From NCBI GenBank assembly GCA_963745775.1, contig CAVUYY010000009.1, forward strand, positions 1-64,000: a DNA stretch of 64,000 nt, in the 5' to 3' direction. This DNA comes from Gaiellasilicea sp963745775. GTDB taxonomy: Bacteria; Actinomycetota; Thermoleophilia; Gaiellales; Gaiellaceae. The translations under genes and the position numbers were made by a program. The notes beneath the pieces are model-generated. The model searched no databases. It saw only the letters and a program-made list of their open reading frames with translations, and was not told the origin of the DNA. Positions 16,395 through 24,482 of the stretch are shown one piece after another (positions within the stretch are counted from its first letter, which is position 1; each line of letters opens with the position of its first letter).

Positions 16395-17770
16395 TGAGCC
16401 TGCGTGTGCGCCTGCTCGCGGCGTTCGCCTACGTGCTCGTGCTCGTGCTCGTGGCGCTCGAGATCCCGCTCGCGCTCAGCCTCTCCAGCCGCGTCGACGC
16501 CGAGGTGCGCGCCCAGGCCTCCGCTCAGGCCCAGCTCGTCGCGGCGGCCGCGGCGGGAAGCGCGACCGATTCGGCACGGCTCGAGCGACTCGTGCGTGAC
16601 GCGGGTCGGGATCTCGGTGCCCGCGTCATCGTCGTCGACCTCCGCGGCCGCCTGCTCGCCGATTCGGCGGGCGAGGGCCTACGGCTCACCTCGTACCGCG
16701 ACCGGCCCGAGATCCGTGAAGCGCTGGCGGGTCGGCCGGCCCAGGGCGAGCGGCGGAGCGACACCCTCGGCGAGGAATTGCTCTTCACGGCGGTTCCGGT
16801 GATCGACGACGGCCGACGCGTCGGCGCCGTCCGGGTGACGCAGAGCGTCGAGGCCGTCGGAGACCGGGTGCGCCGGAACGTCCTCGTGCTCGTCGGAGTG
16901 GGCGCGATCGCGCTGCTGCTCGGGCTGGCGCTTGCGTGGGTGCTGGCCGGATCGCTCTCCCGCCCGCTTCGGGCGCTCGCGCACACCGCGCGCCGCATCG
17001 AGCGCGGAGAGCTCGATGCCCGAGTCGAGATCCAGGGCGCCACCGAGCAGCGCGAGGTCGCGGTCGCCTTCAACGAGATGACCGAGCGGCTCTCCCAGGC
17101 GCTCGCCTCGCAGCGCGACTTCGTCGCGAACGCCTCGCACCAGCTCCGGACGCCGCTCACCGGCCTGCGACTGCGGCTCGAGGCGGCCGGACTCAAGGCG
17201 CGCGATCCCGAGCTCGAGCGTGAGCTCCAGGCGGCCGAGCGCGAGGCCGATCGGCTGACGAACCTCCTGAACGCGCTCCTCGTGCTGGCGCGCCAGGGCG
17301 ACCGGCCACCGCTGCGCGAGCCGGCGTCCCTCGCCGAGGTGTGCGAGGCCGCGCGCGAGCGCTGGTTGCCGCGGGCGGAGGAGACCGGGCACGAGCTCGA
17401 CGTCCATCCCGGCCCTTCGACGCTCGTCCGTGCTCTCGACGACGATCTCGCGGTGATTCTGGACAACCTGATCGAGAACGCCCTCGTCTACGCGCCGGCC
17501 GGAACGCGCGTCACGCTCACCTGGAGCGAGGACGGCCGGCTCGTCGTCCTGGACGAGGGTCAGGGAATCACGCCTGGCGAGGAGGACGAGCTCTTCGCGC
17601 GCTTCCATCGGGGTCGCTCCGATCGTCCCGGAACGGGACTCGGGCTCGCGATCGTGAAGCTCCTGGCCGAGCGCTGGGGCGGGAGTGCCTCGATCGGCAA
17701 CCGCGAGGGAGGCGGCGCTCGCGTCGAGGTCGCGCTTCCCGTCGAGCAGCGAACGCGGATTCCGGCGTGA
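16394..17770 (+). CDS. Sensor histidine kinase, partner of the OmpR-type regulator
   Basis: 458 residues. Membrane helix 1 (about 10-30), a periplasmic sensor section (about 32-155), membrane helix 2 (about 160-182), HAMP, HisKA with phospho-acceptor His in ASHQLRTPLTGL, and HATPase with N box DNLIENALVYAP, G1 LDEGQGI and G2 GTGLGLAIVK. The layout is that of a PhoR/PrrB-like kinase. Its start overlaps the regulator's stop, and its stop overlaps the next small gene (GTGA). Confidence 0.95.
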   Translation: MSLRVRLLAAFAYVLVLVLVALEIPLALSLSSRVDAEVRAQASAQAQLVAAAAAGSATDSARLERLVRDAGRDLGARVIVVDLRGRLLADSAGEGLRLTSYRDRPEIREALAGRPAQGERRSDTLGEELLFTAVPVIDDGRRVGAVRVTQSVEAVGDRVRRNVLVLVGVGAIALLLGLALAWVLAGSLSRPLRALAHTARRIERGELDARVEIQGATEQREVAVAFNEMTERLSQALASQRDFVANASHQLRTPLTGLRLRLEAAGLKARDPELERELQAAEREADRLTNLLNALLVLARQGDRPPLREPASLAEVCEAARERWLPRAEETGHELDVHPGPSTLVRALDDDLAVILDNLIENALVYAPAGTRVTLTWSEDGRLVVLDEGQGITPGEEDELFARFHRGRSDRPGTGLGLAIVKLLAERWGGSASIGNREGGGARVEVALPVEQRTRIPA

Positions 17771-18066
17771 GAGGCGTCGCGCTCGGGATCCTCGGGTTCG
17801 TCGTCGCGGTTGCGGTCGGATTCGGGATCCACGCCCTGACCCGCGAGACGATCGCGCTGCCCGTCGTGCAGCTCGAGCAGGGCGCCTCGCTCGCGCCTCC
17901 GGCGGCTCGCGCACGGGCCCGACCCGCGACGACGACGACTACGACGACCACGGCGCAGGCGACCACGACGAGAACCGGCTCGACGGAAGACCGCACGGAA
18001 ACCGACGACTCCGGCTCGGGACGAGGGCGAGGCCGCAACCGCGGTCGCGGCGGCGACGACGACTAG
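17767..18066 (+). CDS. Small single-pass membrane protein with Thr-rich tail
   Basis: 99 residues from GTG overlapping the kinase stop (GTGA). One membrane helix (about 3-22, ILGFVVAVAVGFGIHAL) is followed by a disordered tail with a poly-Thr run and an Asp/Gly/Arg-rich end. Translational coupling to the kinase suggests an accessory membrane subunit of the two-component system, or a small surface protein expressed with it. No family recognised. Confidence 0.55.
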   Translation: MRGVALGILGFVVAVAVGFGIHALTRETIALPVVQLEQGASLAPPAARARARPATTTTTTTTAQATTTRTGSTEDRTETDDSGSGRGRGRNRGRGGDDD

Positions 18067-18084
18067 AGCCGTTAGGCTCGGTCG

Positions 18085-18132
18085 ATGGAGCACCCGTTCG
18101 TGCCGCTGCGCTACGAGCGCCCGCTCATGTGA
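18085..18132 (+). other. Possible 15-codon leader ORF, or true start of the next gene
   Basis: ATG 18085 lies 6 nt after TAGGCT (18073-18078), a pattern typical of leaderless starts here. The frame encodes MEHPFVPLRYERPLM, and its ATGTGA end overlaps the GTG of the transferase frame. It may be a leader peptide, or an indel may split it from the transferase gene. Confidence 0.3.
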
Positions 18133-18745
18133 TCCGCGTCTACCGGATCCCGTTCTCGACGAACGTCGAGCGCGTCGCTCTCGCCGCCGGTCACAAGGGC
18201 CTCGCGCTCGAGTATGTCGACGTGCCCGACGACGATCGGCGCGAGATCGTGCGCGTCAGCGGGCAGGAGCTCGTGCCGGTTCTCGAGCACGACGGTCGAA
18301 TTCTCACCGACTCGCCGCGCATCCTCGAGTACCTCGAGGAGACGTTTCCGGAGCCGCCGCTCCTGCCCTCGAATCCGGCCGAGCGCGCCGAGATCCGGAT
18401 CTTCTGCGACTGGTTCAACCGCGTCTGGAAGCGCGCCCCGAACCTCTACTTCGCCGAGGGGGAGAAGGCCGAGCCCGATCCCGGGCGCCTGGAGGAGCTC
18501 GGCGGCCGGATCGACTGCGTCGGTGCCGCTCTTCGAGGATCTGCTCGCCGGCCGCGATTTCCTCTTCGGCGACCTCTCGCTCGCGGACGTGACCGCGCTT
18601 CCCGTTCCTCAAGTACGCGACGATCTGGGAGGAGGGCGATCCTTACCGCTTCCACGCGATCCTGCGCGACCACCTCCGGCTCGAAGGTGGCTTTCCGCGG
18701 CTCCAGGCGTGGCTCCGGCGCATGGACGCGCTTCCACGGGCCTAG
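18129..18745 (+). CDS. Glutathione S-transferase family protein (two frameshifts)
   Basis: About 205 residues when joined. The N-terminal thioredoxin-like half is VIRVYRIPFSTNVERVALAA, then VPVLEHDG and LTDSPRILEYLEE, the usual glutathione-site order. The C-terminal helical half is broken near 18520 and near 18600, continuing as EDLLAGRDFLFGDLSLADVT and then FLKYATIWEEGDPYRF. Both breaks are single extra bases, in line with other insertions in this window, so the gene is probably intact in the organism. Start: GTG 18129, possibly ATG 18085. Confidence 0.75.
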
Positions 18746-18760
18746 ACTCATTGGTCGCAA

Positions 18761-19327
18761 ATGGGGTTCACTACAGTCATGGACGTCGAATCAACCGACG
18801 GCGAGCTGGTTGCCCTCTGCCGTGGGGGCGACGAGCGGGCATGGGCGGCGCTCGTCGAGCGCTACTCGCGCTACGTCTACGCGATCGCCGTGCAGGGCTT
18901 TCGGCTTCCGGAGCCTGACGCCGAGGACGTCTTCCAAGATGCGTTTGCGCGTGCGTTCGAGCGTCTCGACTCGCTGCGCGACGACGATGCCTTCCGCCCG
19001 TGGCTGGCACAGATGACGCGGCGACTGTGTATCGACACGTGTCGGCGACGGCGCGACGAGGGCGAGAGCCCGGAGATCGACGTCGAGGATCCAAGCGAGG
19101 AGCTCGAGCGGCTCGACGAGGCACTGGCGGTGCGCGACGCGCTCGGCCACCTCTCGGGCGACTGTCGCGAGATTCTCGACCGGTTCTTCACGCAGGACGA
19201 GAGCTACCGGACGATCGGCGAGGCGCTCGAGTTGCCCGCCGGCACGATCGCGAGCCGGATCTCCCGCTGCCTCGGGCGGCTCCGGGAGGAACTCGAGGGA
19301 AGAAAGGCGGTGGCTCTGGAGTCTTGA
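18761..19327 (+). CDS. ECF RNA polymerase sigma factor
   Basis: 188 residues. Region 2: ALVERYSRYVYAIAVQGF, DAEDVFQDAFARAFERL and RPWLAQMTRRLCID. Region 4: LSGDCREILDRFFTQDESYRTI and GTIASRISRCLGRLREEL. It overlaps or abuts the next small gene, which could be its regulator. No standard RskA/ZAS anti-sigma gene follows. The upstream TAGACT at 18743 may be its -10 element. Confidence 0.88.
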   Translation: MGFTTVMDVESTDGELVALCRGGDERAWAALVERYSRYVYAIAVQGFRLPEPDAEDVFQDAFARAFERLDSLRDDDAFRPWLAQMTRRLCIDTCRRRRDEGESPEIDVEDPSEELERLDEALAVRDALGHLSGDCREILDRFFTQDESYRTIGEALELPAGTIASRISRCLGRLREELEGRKAVALES

Positions 19328-19335
19328 GTAGTGAG

Positions 19336-19593
19336 ATGCCGATCACGGAGTACACAGACGAGCGCGTGGCCGAGTTGCTGCGGGCGCTCCCGCCGGCCCC
19401 CACCGGTTGGGTCACCGCCGCGGCCGAGCTGCCGCGTGCCCGCGTCGAGCTCGACACGATCGTCGCGCTTGCTACAGCAGACGCCGACTTCCGGCGTGCC
19501 CTGATCGAGGATCTCGAGACGGCCCTCCGCGCCGCCGGCTTCACAGCCGACCGGAGGCGGGTCGTGGAGCTACGGCGGCGACTCGAGCTGTAG
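19336..19593 (+). CDS. Small helical protein coupled to the ECF sigma gene
   Basis: 85 residues from ATG 19336, 8 nt after the sigma stop; a TTG at 19324 would overlap it. The sequence begins with YTDERVAELLRALPPAP and ends in FTADRRRVVELRRRLEL: soluble, helical, no cysteine, no membrane segment. Short proteins of this type often follow ECF sigma genes in Thermoleophilia. A role as anti-sigma or co-regulator is inference only. Confidence 0.6.
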   Translation: MPITEYTDERVAELLRALPPAPTGWVTAAAELPRARVELDTIVALATADADFRRALIEDLETALRAAGFTADRRRVVELRRRLEL

Positions 19594-20166
19594 CCGAGGC
19601 CGCACGGGCCGAGAGCCTCGTCGCCCTGCGGCTGGACGAGTTTCTCGATGCGCTGGCGACCGAGGGGCCGGTTCCCGCCGCCGGCGCCGCGGTCGCCATC
19701 TGCACGGCGATGGCCGCGAGTCTCGTCGCGATGGCGGCGCGCTCGTCGCCGGACTGGGACGAAGGAGGCGGCGTCGCCGCGCAGGCCCAGGCGCTGCGCG
19801 CGCGCGTGACGCCACTCGCGCTCGCCGACTCGGAGGCATACGCCACGGTGCTCGACGCGCTCTCCGCGGGCGACGGCCGCGGACCTTCCCACCGCGCTCC
19901 GGCGGGCGAGCGAGCTTCCGCTCGCGATCGCCGAAGCGGCCGCCGACACGGCGACCCTCGCCGCCCACGCGGCCGGGGGCTGCGACGCCTCCGTCCGCGG
20001 CGAGGCCCTCGTCGCCGTCGCGCTCGCCGAGGCGGCCGCGCGCGCGGGAGCCCGACTCGTCGAGATCAACCTCGCTGCTGCGAGCCACGATCCGCATCAC
20101 GAGCGGGCGAGGCGGGCGCTGCAGGAGGCGGCCGCCGCGCTCCAGGAGACGAGGCGCGACCAATGA
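19593..20166 (+). CDS. Cyclodeaminase/cyclohydrolase family protein (FTCD C-terminal domain-like; frameshifted)
   Basis: About 180 residues. Family hallmarks: LRLDEFLDALA, then AAICTAMAASLVAMAAR and LADSEAYATVLDAL, and after one extra base near 19880, LPTALRRASELPLAIAEAAA, GCDASVRGEALVAVALAEAA and RLVEINLAA. The family converts 5-formimino-THF to 5,10-methenyl-THF, the last folate step of histidine breakdown. The partner formiminotransferase and the hut genes are at 43-49 kb. No ATG/GTG precedes LRLDEF in frame, so the exact start is uncertain (an indel may hide it). Its stop overlaps the protease ATG. Confidence 0.8.
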
Positions 20167-20999
20167 GCCTCCCGGCCTGGAGCCTGCCGTCGGACGATCA
20201 CGATCGGATCGCGATCGACCTCGAGTGGCCGGAGCGGGTGGATGCCGAGTGGGCGTTCGGTGGCTCGACCGGCACCGGCGTGCGCGTGTGTGTCCTCGAC
20301 AGCGGCATCGAGGCGGGTCATCCCCTGGTCGGCGCGCTCCAGCAGTCCGTGACGGTCGTGCCCGAAGGCGAAGGCCATGCGGTCATCGAGGACGAGGGGG
20401 TCGACCTCTGCGGGCACGGAACGGCGTGCGCCGGGGTGATCCGAGCCCTCGCGCCCGACTGCAGCCTCCACAGCGTCCGCGTTCTCGGAACCGGTTACAC
20501 GGGAAGCGGCGACGTGCTCCTCTCGGGGCTCCGCTGGGCGGTCGAGCAGGGCTTCGACGTGATCAACATGAGCCTCTCGACGACGAAGAGCAAGTTCGCC
20601 GCGGTGCTCCACGAGCTCGCCGACTCGGCGTACTTCGGGCGAACCGTGCTCGTCGCCTCGGCCCACAACATGCCGGTCGAGAGCTATCCGTGGCGCTTCT
20701 CGTCGGTGATCTCGGTGGGCAGCCACGACCGGGACGACCCGCGGCTCCTCTACGCCAACCCCTCTCCGCCGGTCGAGTTCTTCGCGCGCGGCGTCGACGT
20801 CGAGGTTGCCTGGCCCGGCGGGAGCACGTTGCGCTGCACCGGCAACAGCTTCGCGACGCCGCACGTCTCGGCGCTCTGCGCGCTCGTGCTCGCGAAACAC
20901 CCGCAACTGACGCCTTTCCAGGTGAAGAGCGTTCTCTACCTGACCTCGGCGAACGTCGCCATGAGCAGCGGAGGAACCCGTGACCGATCCGTTTCGTAG
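20163..20999 (+). CDS. Subtilisin-like serine protease (S8), cytoplasmic type
   Basis: 278 residues, no signal peptide or propeptide. Catalytic Asp in VCVLDSGIEAGHP, His in CGHGTACAGVI, oxyanion Asn in VASAHN (normally AAGN), and Ser in TGNSFATPHVSAL. The compact core suggests an intracellular or unprocessed protease. The start overlaps the cyclodeaminase stop (ATGA) and the end overlaps the GAF gene by 20 nt. This tight coupling hints at a shared pathway, which I cannot name. Confidence 0.88.
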   Translation: MSLPAWSLPSDDHDRIAIDLEWPERVDAEWAFGGSTGTGVRVCVLDSGIEAGHPLVGALQQSVTVVPEGEGHAVIEDEGVDLCGHGTACAGVIRALAPDCSLHSVRVLGTGYTGSGDVLLSGLRWAVEQGFDVINMSLSTTKSKFAAVLHELADSAYFGRTVLVASAHNMPVESYPWRFSSVISVGSHDRDDPRLLYANPSPPVEFFARGVDVEVAWPGGSTLRCTGNSFATPHVSALCALVLAKHPQLTPFQVKSVLYLTSANVAMSSGGTRDRSVS

Positions 21000-21618
21000 C
21001 GTCGTCGCCGCCGGGATCCTGCCGAGCGAGGATCAGCACCGCGCGCTCCTCAACTCGATCGTGACGGCGGCACAGGCCATCTTCCGCGCCCAGGCGGCGT
21101 CGATCTTCCTCCACGACGAGGAGACGGACGAGCTCGTCTTCGAGGCGGTCGCCGGGCAGAGCGCCGGTGCGCTCGTCGGCACGCGGATCCCTTCGAGCAC
21201 CGGGATCGCCGGCTGGGTGCTCGTGACCAGGCAGCCGCTCGTGCTCGAGGATCTGGAGAACGATCCCCGCTTCGCCCGCAACGTCGCGGAGAAGACCGGC
21301 TATGTGCCGAGCGCGATGATGGCCGCGCCGCTTCTCCACGAGGAACGCGCGCTCGGCGTGCTCCAGGTGCTCGACCGCGAGCAGAGCGAGCGCTTCACGC
21401 TCGAGGACATGGATCTGCTCGGGCTCTTCGCGAGCCAGGCGGCGATCGCCCTCGATCTCCTCCGCGGCGCGCGACGGGCGAAGGCGGTCGTCGAAGGTGG
21501 GAACGTGGACGTCTCGGTCGTTGCCCGACTGGCTGCCGCGCTCGAGGCCACCGAGGAGGAGCGGCGGGACGAGGCTCTTGCGCTTCTGCGCGCGCTCGTC
21601 GCCGTGCTCGAGCGCTAG
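20980..21618 (+). CDS. GAF domain protein
   Basis: 212 residues from GTG 20980. One GAF domain (about 20-165): ASIFLHDEETDELVFEAVAG, GTRIPSSTGIAGWVL, MMAAPLLHEERALGVLQVLD and LGLFASQAAIAL. The C-terminal tail (about 170-212) is helical. It binds a small ligand or acts as a redox/nucleotide sensor without an attached output domain. Possible ligands include cyclic nucleotides, given the neighbours at 21.6-29.9 kb; that is inference. It is coupled to the upstream protease. Confidence 0.85.
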   Translation: MTDPFRSVVAAGILPSEDQHRALLNSIVTAAQAIFRAQAASIFLHDEETDELVFEAVAGQSAGALVGTRIPSSTGIAGWVLVTRQPLVLEDLENDPRFARNVAEKTGYVPSAMMAAPLLHEERALGVLQVLDREQSERFTLEDMDLLGLFASQAAIALDLLRGARRAKAVVEGGNVDVSVVARLAAALEATEEERRDEALALLRALVAVLER

Positions 21619-23300
21619 GCGGGGGAAACGCCAGGGCCTACCGAGCCGAGCCTTCCGGCGACGAGCGCGTCTGCCGCACCGGCGCTTCGCGTGTCCTGGG
21701 TGACGGCGCCGAGGAAGTCGGCGCGCTCGAGCGCGAGGAGCCGGACCGCGGTGCGAGCCGTCACGGTGGCGGTCCGCGGTACGTCGCGCAGGAGCGCGAT
21801 CTCGCCGAAGCCGTCGCCGGCCTCGAGCACGACCGGACCCTGACCGGCATCGGCCTCGACCGTGCCCTCTTCGAGCAGGTAGAAGCGCGCTCCCTCCTCG
21901 CCCAGCCGGATGATCGTTTCCCCTGCCTCAGCCGTCTCGGCGACGAGCCGGCCGGCCAGGTGCTCGAGCGTAGACGGCGGCAGCGGGGCGAAGATCGGAT
22001 GTTGCGCCAGCAGCGCCAGCCGCTCGGGCGCGACGCGCGAGCCGACGGAGACCGCTGCGAGCCGCGTCGAGGAGAGGAGCACGAGCGTCGGCAGGAGGAG
22101 CCCCGCCACGACGAGGGCGGTCTTGATCCCGCTCAGCTCGATCAGGAGCGGCGCGAGCAGCGCACCGGCGCCGAGCGAGGCCAGCAGGATGCTTTCGAGC
22201 ACGCCGAAGACGCGGGCCAGGACGTCGTCCGGGACTGCCCGTTGCATCAGGGTGAGAGCGCTGATGTCCGTGAGCGTGTTTCCGATCCCGCAGACGACGA
22301 GCAGGGCGAGGACCACGGCGGGCTCGCCCGTGAGCGCGACAAGCGCGAGCGGGCCGCCGTAGAGCGCTACCCCGAGCCCGAAGTCGAGCGCCAACCGGCC
22401 GCGGGCGGCAAGCGTCAGGGCGACGAAGGCCCCGAGCAGGCCGCCGATCCCGACGGCCGAGTTGAGGAAGCCGACGCCGGCCTCGCCGATCTCCAGGAGC
22501 TCGAGCCCTGTGACCACGATGAGGACGCCGAAAGCGCCGGCGACGAGCGTCTGCGCGGAATAGAGAGCGACGACGAGCCGGAGCCCGCGATCCGACGCGA
22601 GCGCCTGGAAGCCGGCACTCAGCTCCTCCGAGAAGGGCGGCCGCGCCGGCCGCTCGGCGGCCGCGGGTGCAGGCGCCACCTCCGTGCGAATCCGGGCGAC
22701 GAGGAGCGCAGACCAGAGGAAGCTCACCCCGTTGACGATGAAGACCACCTCTGCGCTTGTCGCGGCGAGCAGCAGCCCGCCGAGCGCCGGCCCGAGGAAG
22801 CTGCCCACGCTCTCCACGGTCGAGGAGGCGACGTTCGCGGCGCTCAGCTCCTGCGGATTCCGGGCGAGCGACGGGAGCAGGGCGGCCTGGGCGGGTCGAA
22901 AGGCCGTGCCGACGACGCTGGCGAGCCCGGCCGCGGCGTAGACGACAGGCGCCGGGCCGTCCCAGAAGATCGTCAGCGCCGCGACCCCCATCAGCGGAGC
23001 GCGGATCAGATCCGCGGCGATCATCACGCGCTCGCGCCGGAAGCGGTCGGCCGCGATCGCAACGATAGGCGCCGCGAGTGCCGAGGGCAGGAGCCGGATC
23101 ACCGCGACGAGACCGACGGCAGCAGGGCCGCCCTGACCGTAGGCGTAGACGGCGAGCGCCACCGAGTACGACCAGTTGCCGATCACGGAGCCCATCCACG
23201 CGAGCTGGATCCGGCGGAGATTCGGGTTCCGGAACGTTGCCGCGAGCGACCCGTAGGTGCCGCTGAGTCGAGTGGCGAGCGCCCGCACGAGCGTCACCAT
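21615..23300 (-). CDS. MFS transporter fused to a cyclic-nucleotide-binding domain
   Basis: 561 residues from ATG 23300; longer starts run through a divergent gene. Residues 15-410 form an MFS core of about 12 helices (GSVIGNWSYSVALAVYAYG, AIAADRFRRERVMIAADLIR). Residues 430-545 form a cNMP-binding domain: HPIFAPLPPSTLEHLAGRLV, then the phosphate-binding cassette FGEIALLRDVPRTATV. A cyclic nucleotide should gate or tune transport; the substrate is unknown. It converges on the GAF gene (4-nt overlap). Confidence 0.9.
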   Translation of the reverse strand: MVTLVRALATRLSGTYGSLAATFRNPNLRRIQLAWMGSVIGNWSYSVALAVYAYGQGGPAAVGLVAVIRLLPSALAAPIVAIAADRFRRERVMIAADLIRAPLMGVAALTIFWDGPAPVVYAAAGLASVVGTAFRPAQAALLPSLARNPQELSAANVASSTVESVGSFLGPALGGLLLAATSAEVVFIVNGVSFLWSALLVARIRTEVAPAPAAAERPARPPFSEELSAGFQALASDRGLRLVVALYSAQTLVAGAFGVLIVVTGLELLEIGEAGVGFLNSAVGIGGLLGAFVALTLAARGRLALDFGLGVALYGGPLALVALTGEPAVVLALLVVCGIGNTLTDISALTLMQRAVPDDVLARVFGVLESILLASLGAGALLAPLLIELSGIKTALVVAGLLLPTLVLLSSTRLAAVSVGSRVAPERLALLAQHPIFAPLPPSTLEHLAGRLVAETAEAGETIIRLGEEGARFYLLEEGTVEADAGQGPVVLEAGDGFGEIALLRDVPRTATVTARTAVRLLALERADFLGAVTQDTRSAGAADALVAGRLGSVGPGVSPA

Positions 23301-23422
23301 CTCAGTATTTGTTGCGAATCGGAAGAGGCTGATGGAAGATGAGCGACGAGTTCTGCGTCTAGTGGTCGAGCGCCGACCAGAAGGCGCACGACTACTACAC
23401 CAGCCAACGAAGGGAGCGGGAG

Positions 23423-23596
23423 ATGTCGGACAAGCTGCGAGACGGAGAGCGTGACGGCGAGATTCAGTCGGAGGAGACGAGTCAGGATCAGTCGGACGAC
23501 TTCGAGGCCCATCGGCACATCGAGCGCGACATCGAGCGCGACGACTCGAGCGGCCTCCCGAACCGGGACGGCGACGCCGGCCGCGACATCGACTGA
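23423..23596 (+). CDS. Small acidic hydrophilic protein
   Basis: 57 residues from an ATG behind AGGGAGCGGGAG. Very rich in Asp, Glu, Arg and Ser (RDGERDGEIQSEETSQDQSD, FEAHRHIERDIERDD), with no hydrophobic core, so probably disordered. A strong terminator follows 18 nt after the stop, supporting it as a real transcription unit. Function unknown. Confidence 0.6.
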   Translation: MSDKLRDGERDGEIQSEETSQDQSDDFEAHRHIERDIERDDSSGLPNRDGDAGRDID

Positions 23597-23614
23597 GCAA
23601 CCACCGCACCAACG

Positions 23615-23649
23615 GAAGCCGGGGCAGCAGGACTCCTTGCCCCGGCTTC
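23615..23649 (+). terminator. Intrinsic terminator
   Basis: Perfect 12-bp stem (23615-23626 with 23638-23649) and an 11-nt loop, right after the small acidic gene. Confidence 0.75.
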
Positions 23650-23674
23650 GTGCTTCTGAAGGCTTGAGTTAGGG

Positions 23675-23742
23675 CGAAAGCTTGACTTTTACTACGAAAG
23701 CTTGACTTTTGGGGCTATAAAGGTCGATCCTTGACATGTCAA
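23675..23742 (+). promoter_or_regulatory. Tandem repeats and palindrome, probable operator/promoter region
   Basis: CGAAAGCTTGACTTTT is repeated exactly at 23675-23690 and 23695-23710 (20-bp period, two helical turns). TATAAA lies at 23716-23721, then the perfect palindrome TTGACATGTCAA at 23731-23742. This AT-rich block is exceptional in the window and lies just before a secreted-protein gene. Confidence 0.6.
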
Positions 23743-23784
23743 ATGCGGCCTTGCGGCCTGGAGGGATAAGAGGTGGGAGAAGTG

Positions 23785-24408
23785 ATGAGAAGCAAACGAT
23801 CGATGATTCTCGCGCTGGCCGCGAGCGCGGCTCTCGCGATCGGGGTCACTGCCGCGTGGGCCGGTTTCCCGAATATGCGGATAGCGGACTCGACGTTCGA
23901 CAGAGGGCACGGTGACGAAGGGCGGCGGCAAGACGACGACGAGTTCTCGCACGCTGGCTGCTGTCGCGCCGTCGGCGGCGCAGACGTACTCAGCCGGCGA
24001 CGATCTACGTGCACTTCAGGGCGACTGGCGTCAGCGGCTCGCCGACGTTCACGCCGTACGCCGACGGGCACGCAGGCCTGGGCCTGCGCGAACTCGGGCG
24101 GCGGCTGGCCTGCCGACCCGAGGAAGTTCGAGGGGCCGAGTCGAGTGTCGCAGGGTCGCAGCTCACGCTGTCGGCCGACCGGAACGGCAGGCTCATCTAC
24201 ACGGGTGATGGGCTGGCGATTACCTTCGCCCCTCCGAGTAGCTTCGCCTGCCCGAGCGGTCAGACGGCGCTGCTCGTCGGGCTGAACCTGACGAGGCTCT
24301 GGATCACAGTCAGCCTCGACGGTGACGACGCGAGACACCGAAGTCGACTATCCGACGTCGGCCGGTTGGGTCGGGAACGTCTACACCCGCGCCGGCTACC
24401 CCGGCTAG
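23785..24408 (+). pseudogene. Secreted protein of unknown function, multiply frameshifted
   Basis: ATG 23785 opens a clear signal peptide (MRSKRSMILALAASAALAIG, ending near AWAG). The mature part switches frame at least four times: pieces include KGGGKTTTSSRTLAAVAPSA, IYVHFRATGVSGSPTFTPY, LSADRNGRLIYTGDGLAITF, FACPSGQTALLVGL and VDYPTSAGWVGNVYTRAGYP. Length would be about 205 residues. The order of pieces is that of one exported beta-rich protein. No family recognised. Dense breaks mean decay or local sequencing error; the regulatory block upstream suggests a once-active gene. Confidence 0.6.
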
Positions 24409-24430
24409 CACCTCCGCTTCGCCGCTTCAC

Positions 24431-24468
24431 GAGGCCCGGTGGGGATTCGATTCCCCACCGGGCCTCGT
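24431..24468 (+). terminator. Strong intrinsic terminator
   Basis: Perfect 16-bp stem (24431-24446 with 24453-24468) and a 6-nt loop. The loop-proximal part resembles a tRNA T arm, but no tRNA surrounds it. Confidence 0.8.
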
Positions 24469-24471
24469 CGT

Positions 24472-24477
24472 ACACTG
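24472..24477 (+). promoter_or_regulatory. -10-like element for a leaderless cyclase mRNA
   Basis: TACACT ends 5 nt before ATG 24483, so transcription would start at or next to the start codon. Confidence 0.4.
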
Positions 24478-24482
24478 GCGTC

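Noticed and set aside
24441..24457. tRNA T-arm-like sequence GGGGATTCGATTCCCC
   Set aside because: It is the tip of a 16-bp terminator stem; no acceptor, D or anticodon arm surrounds it.
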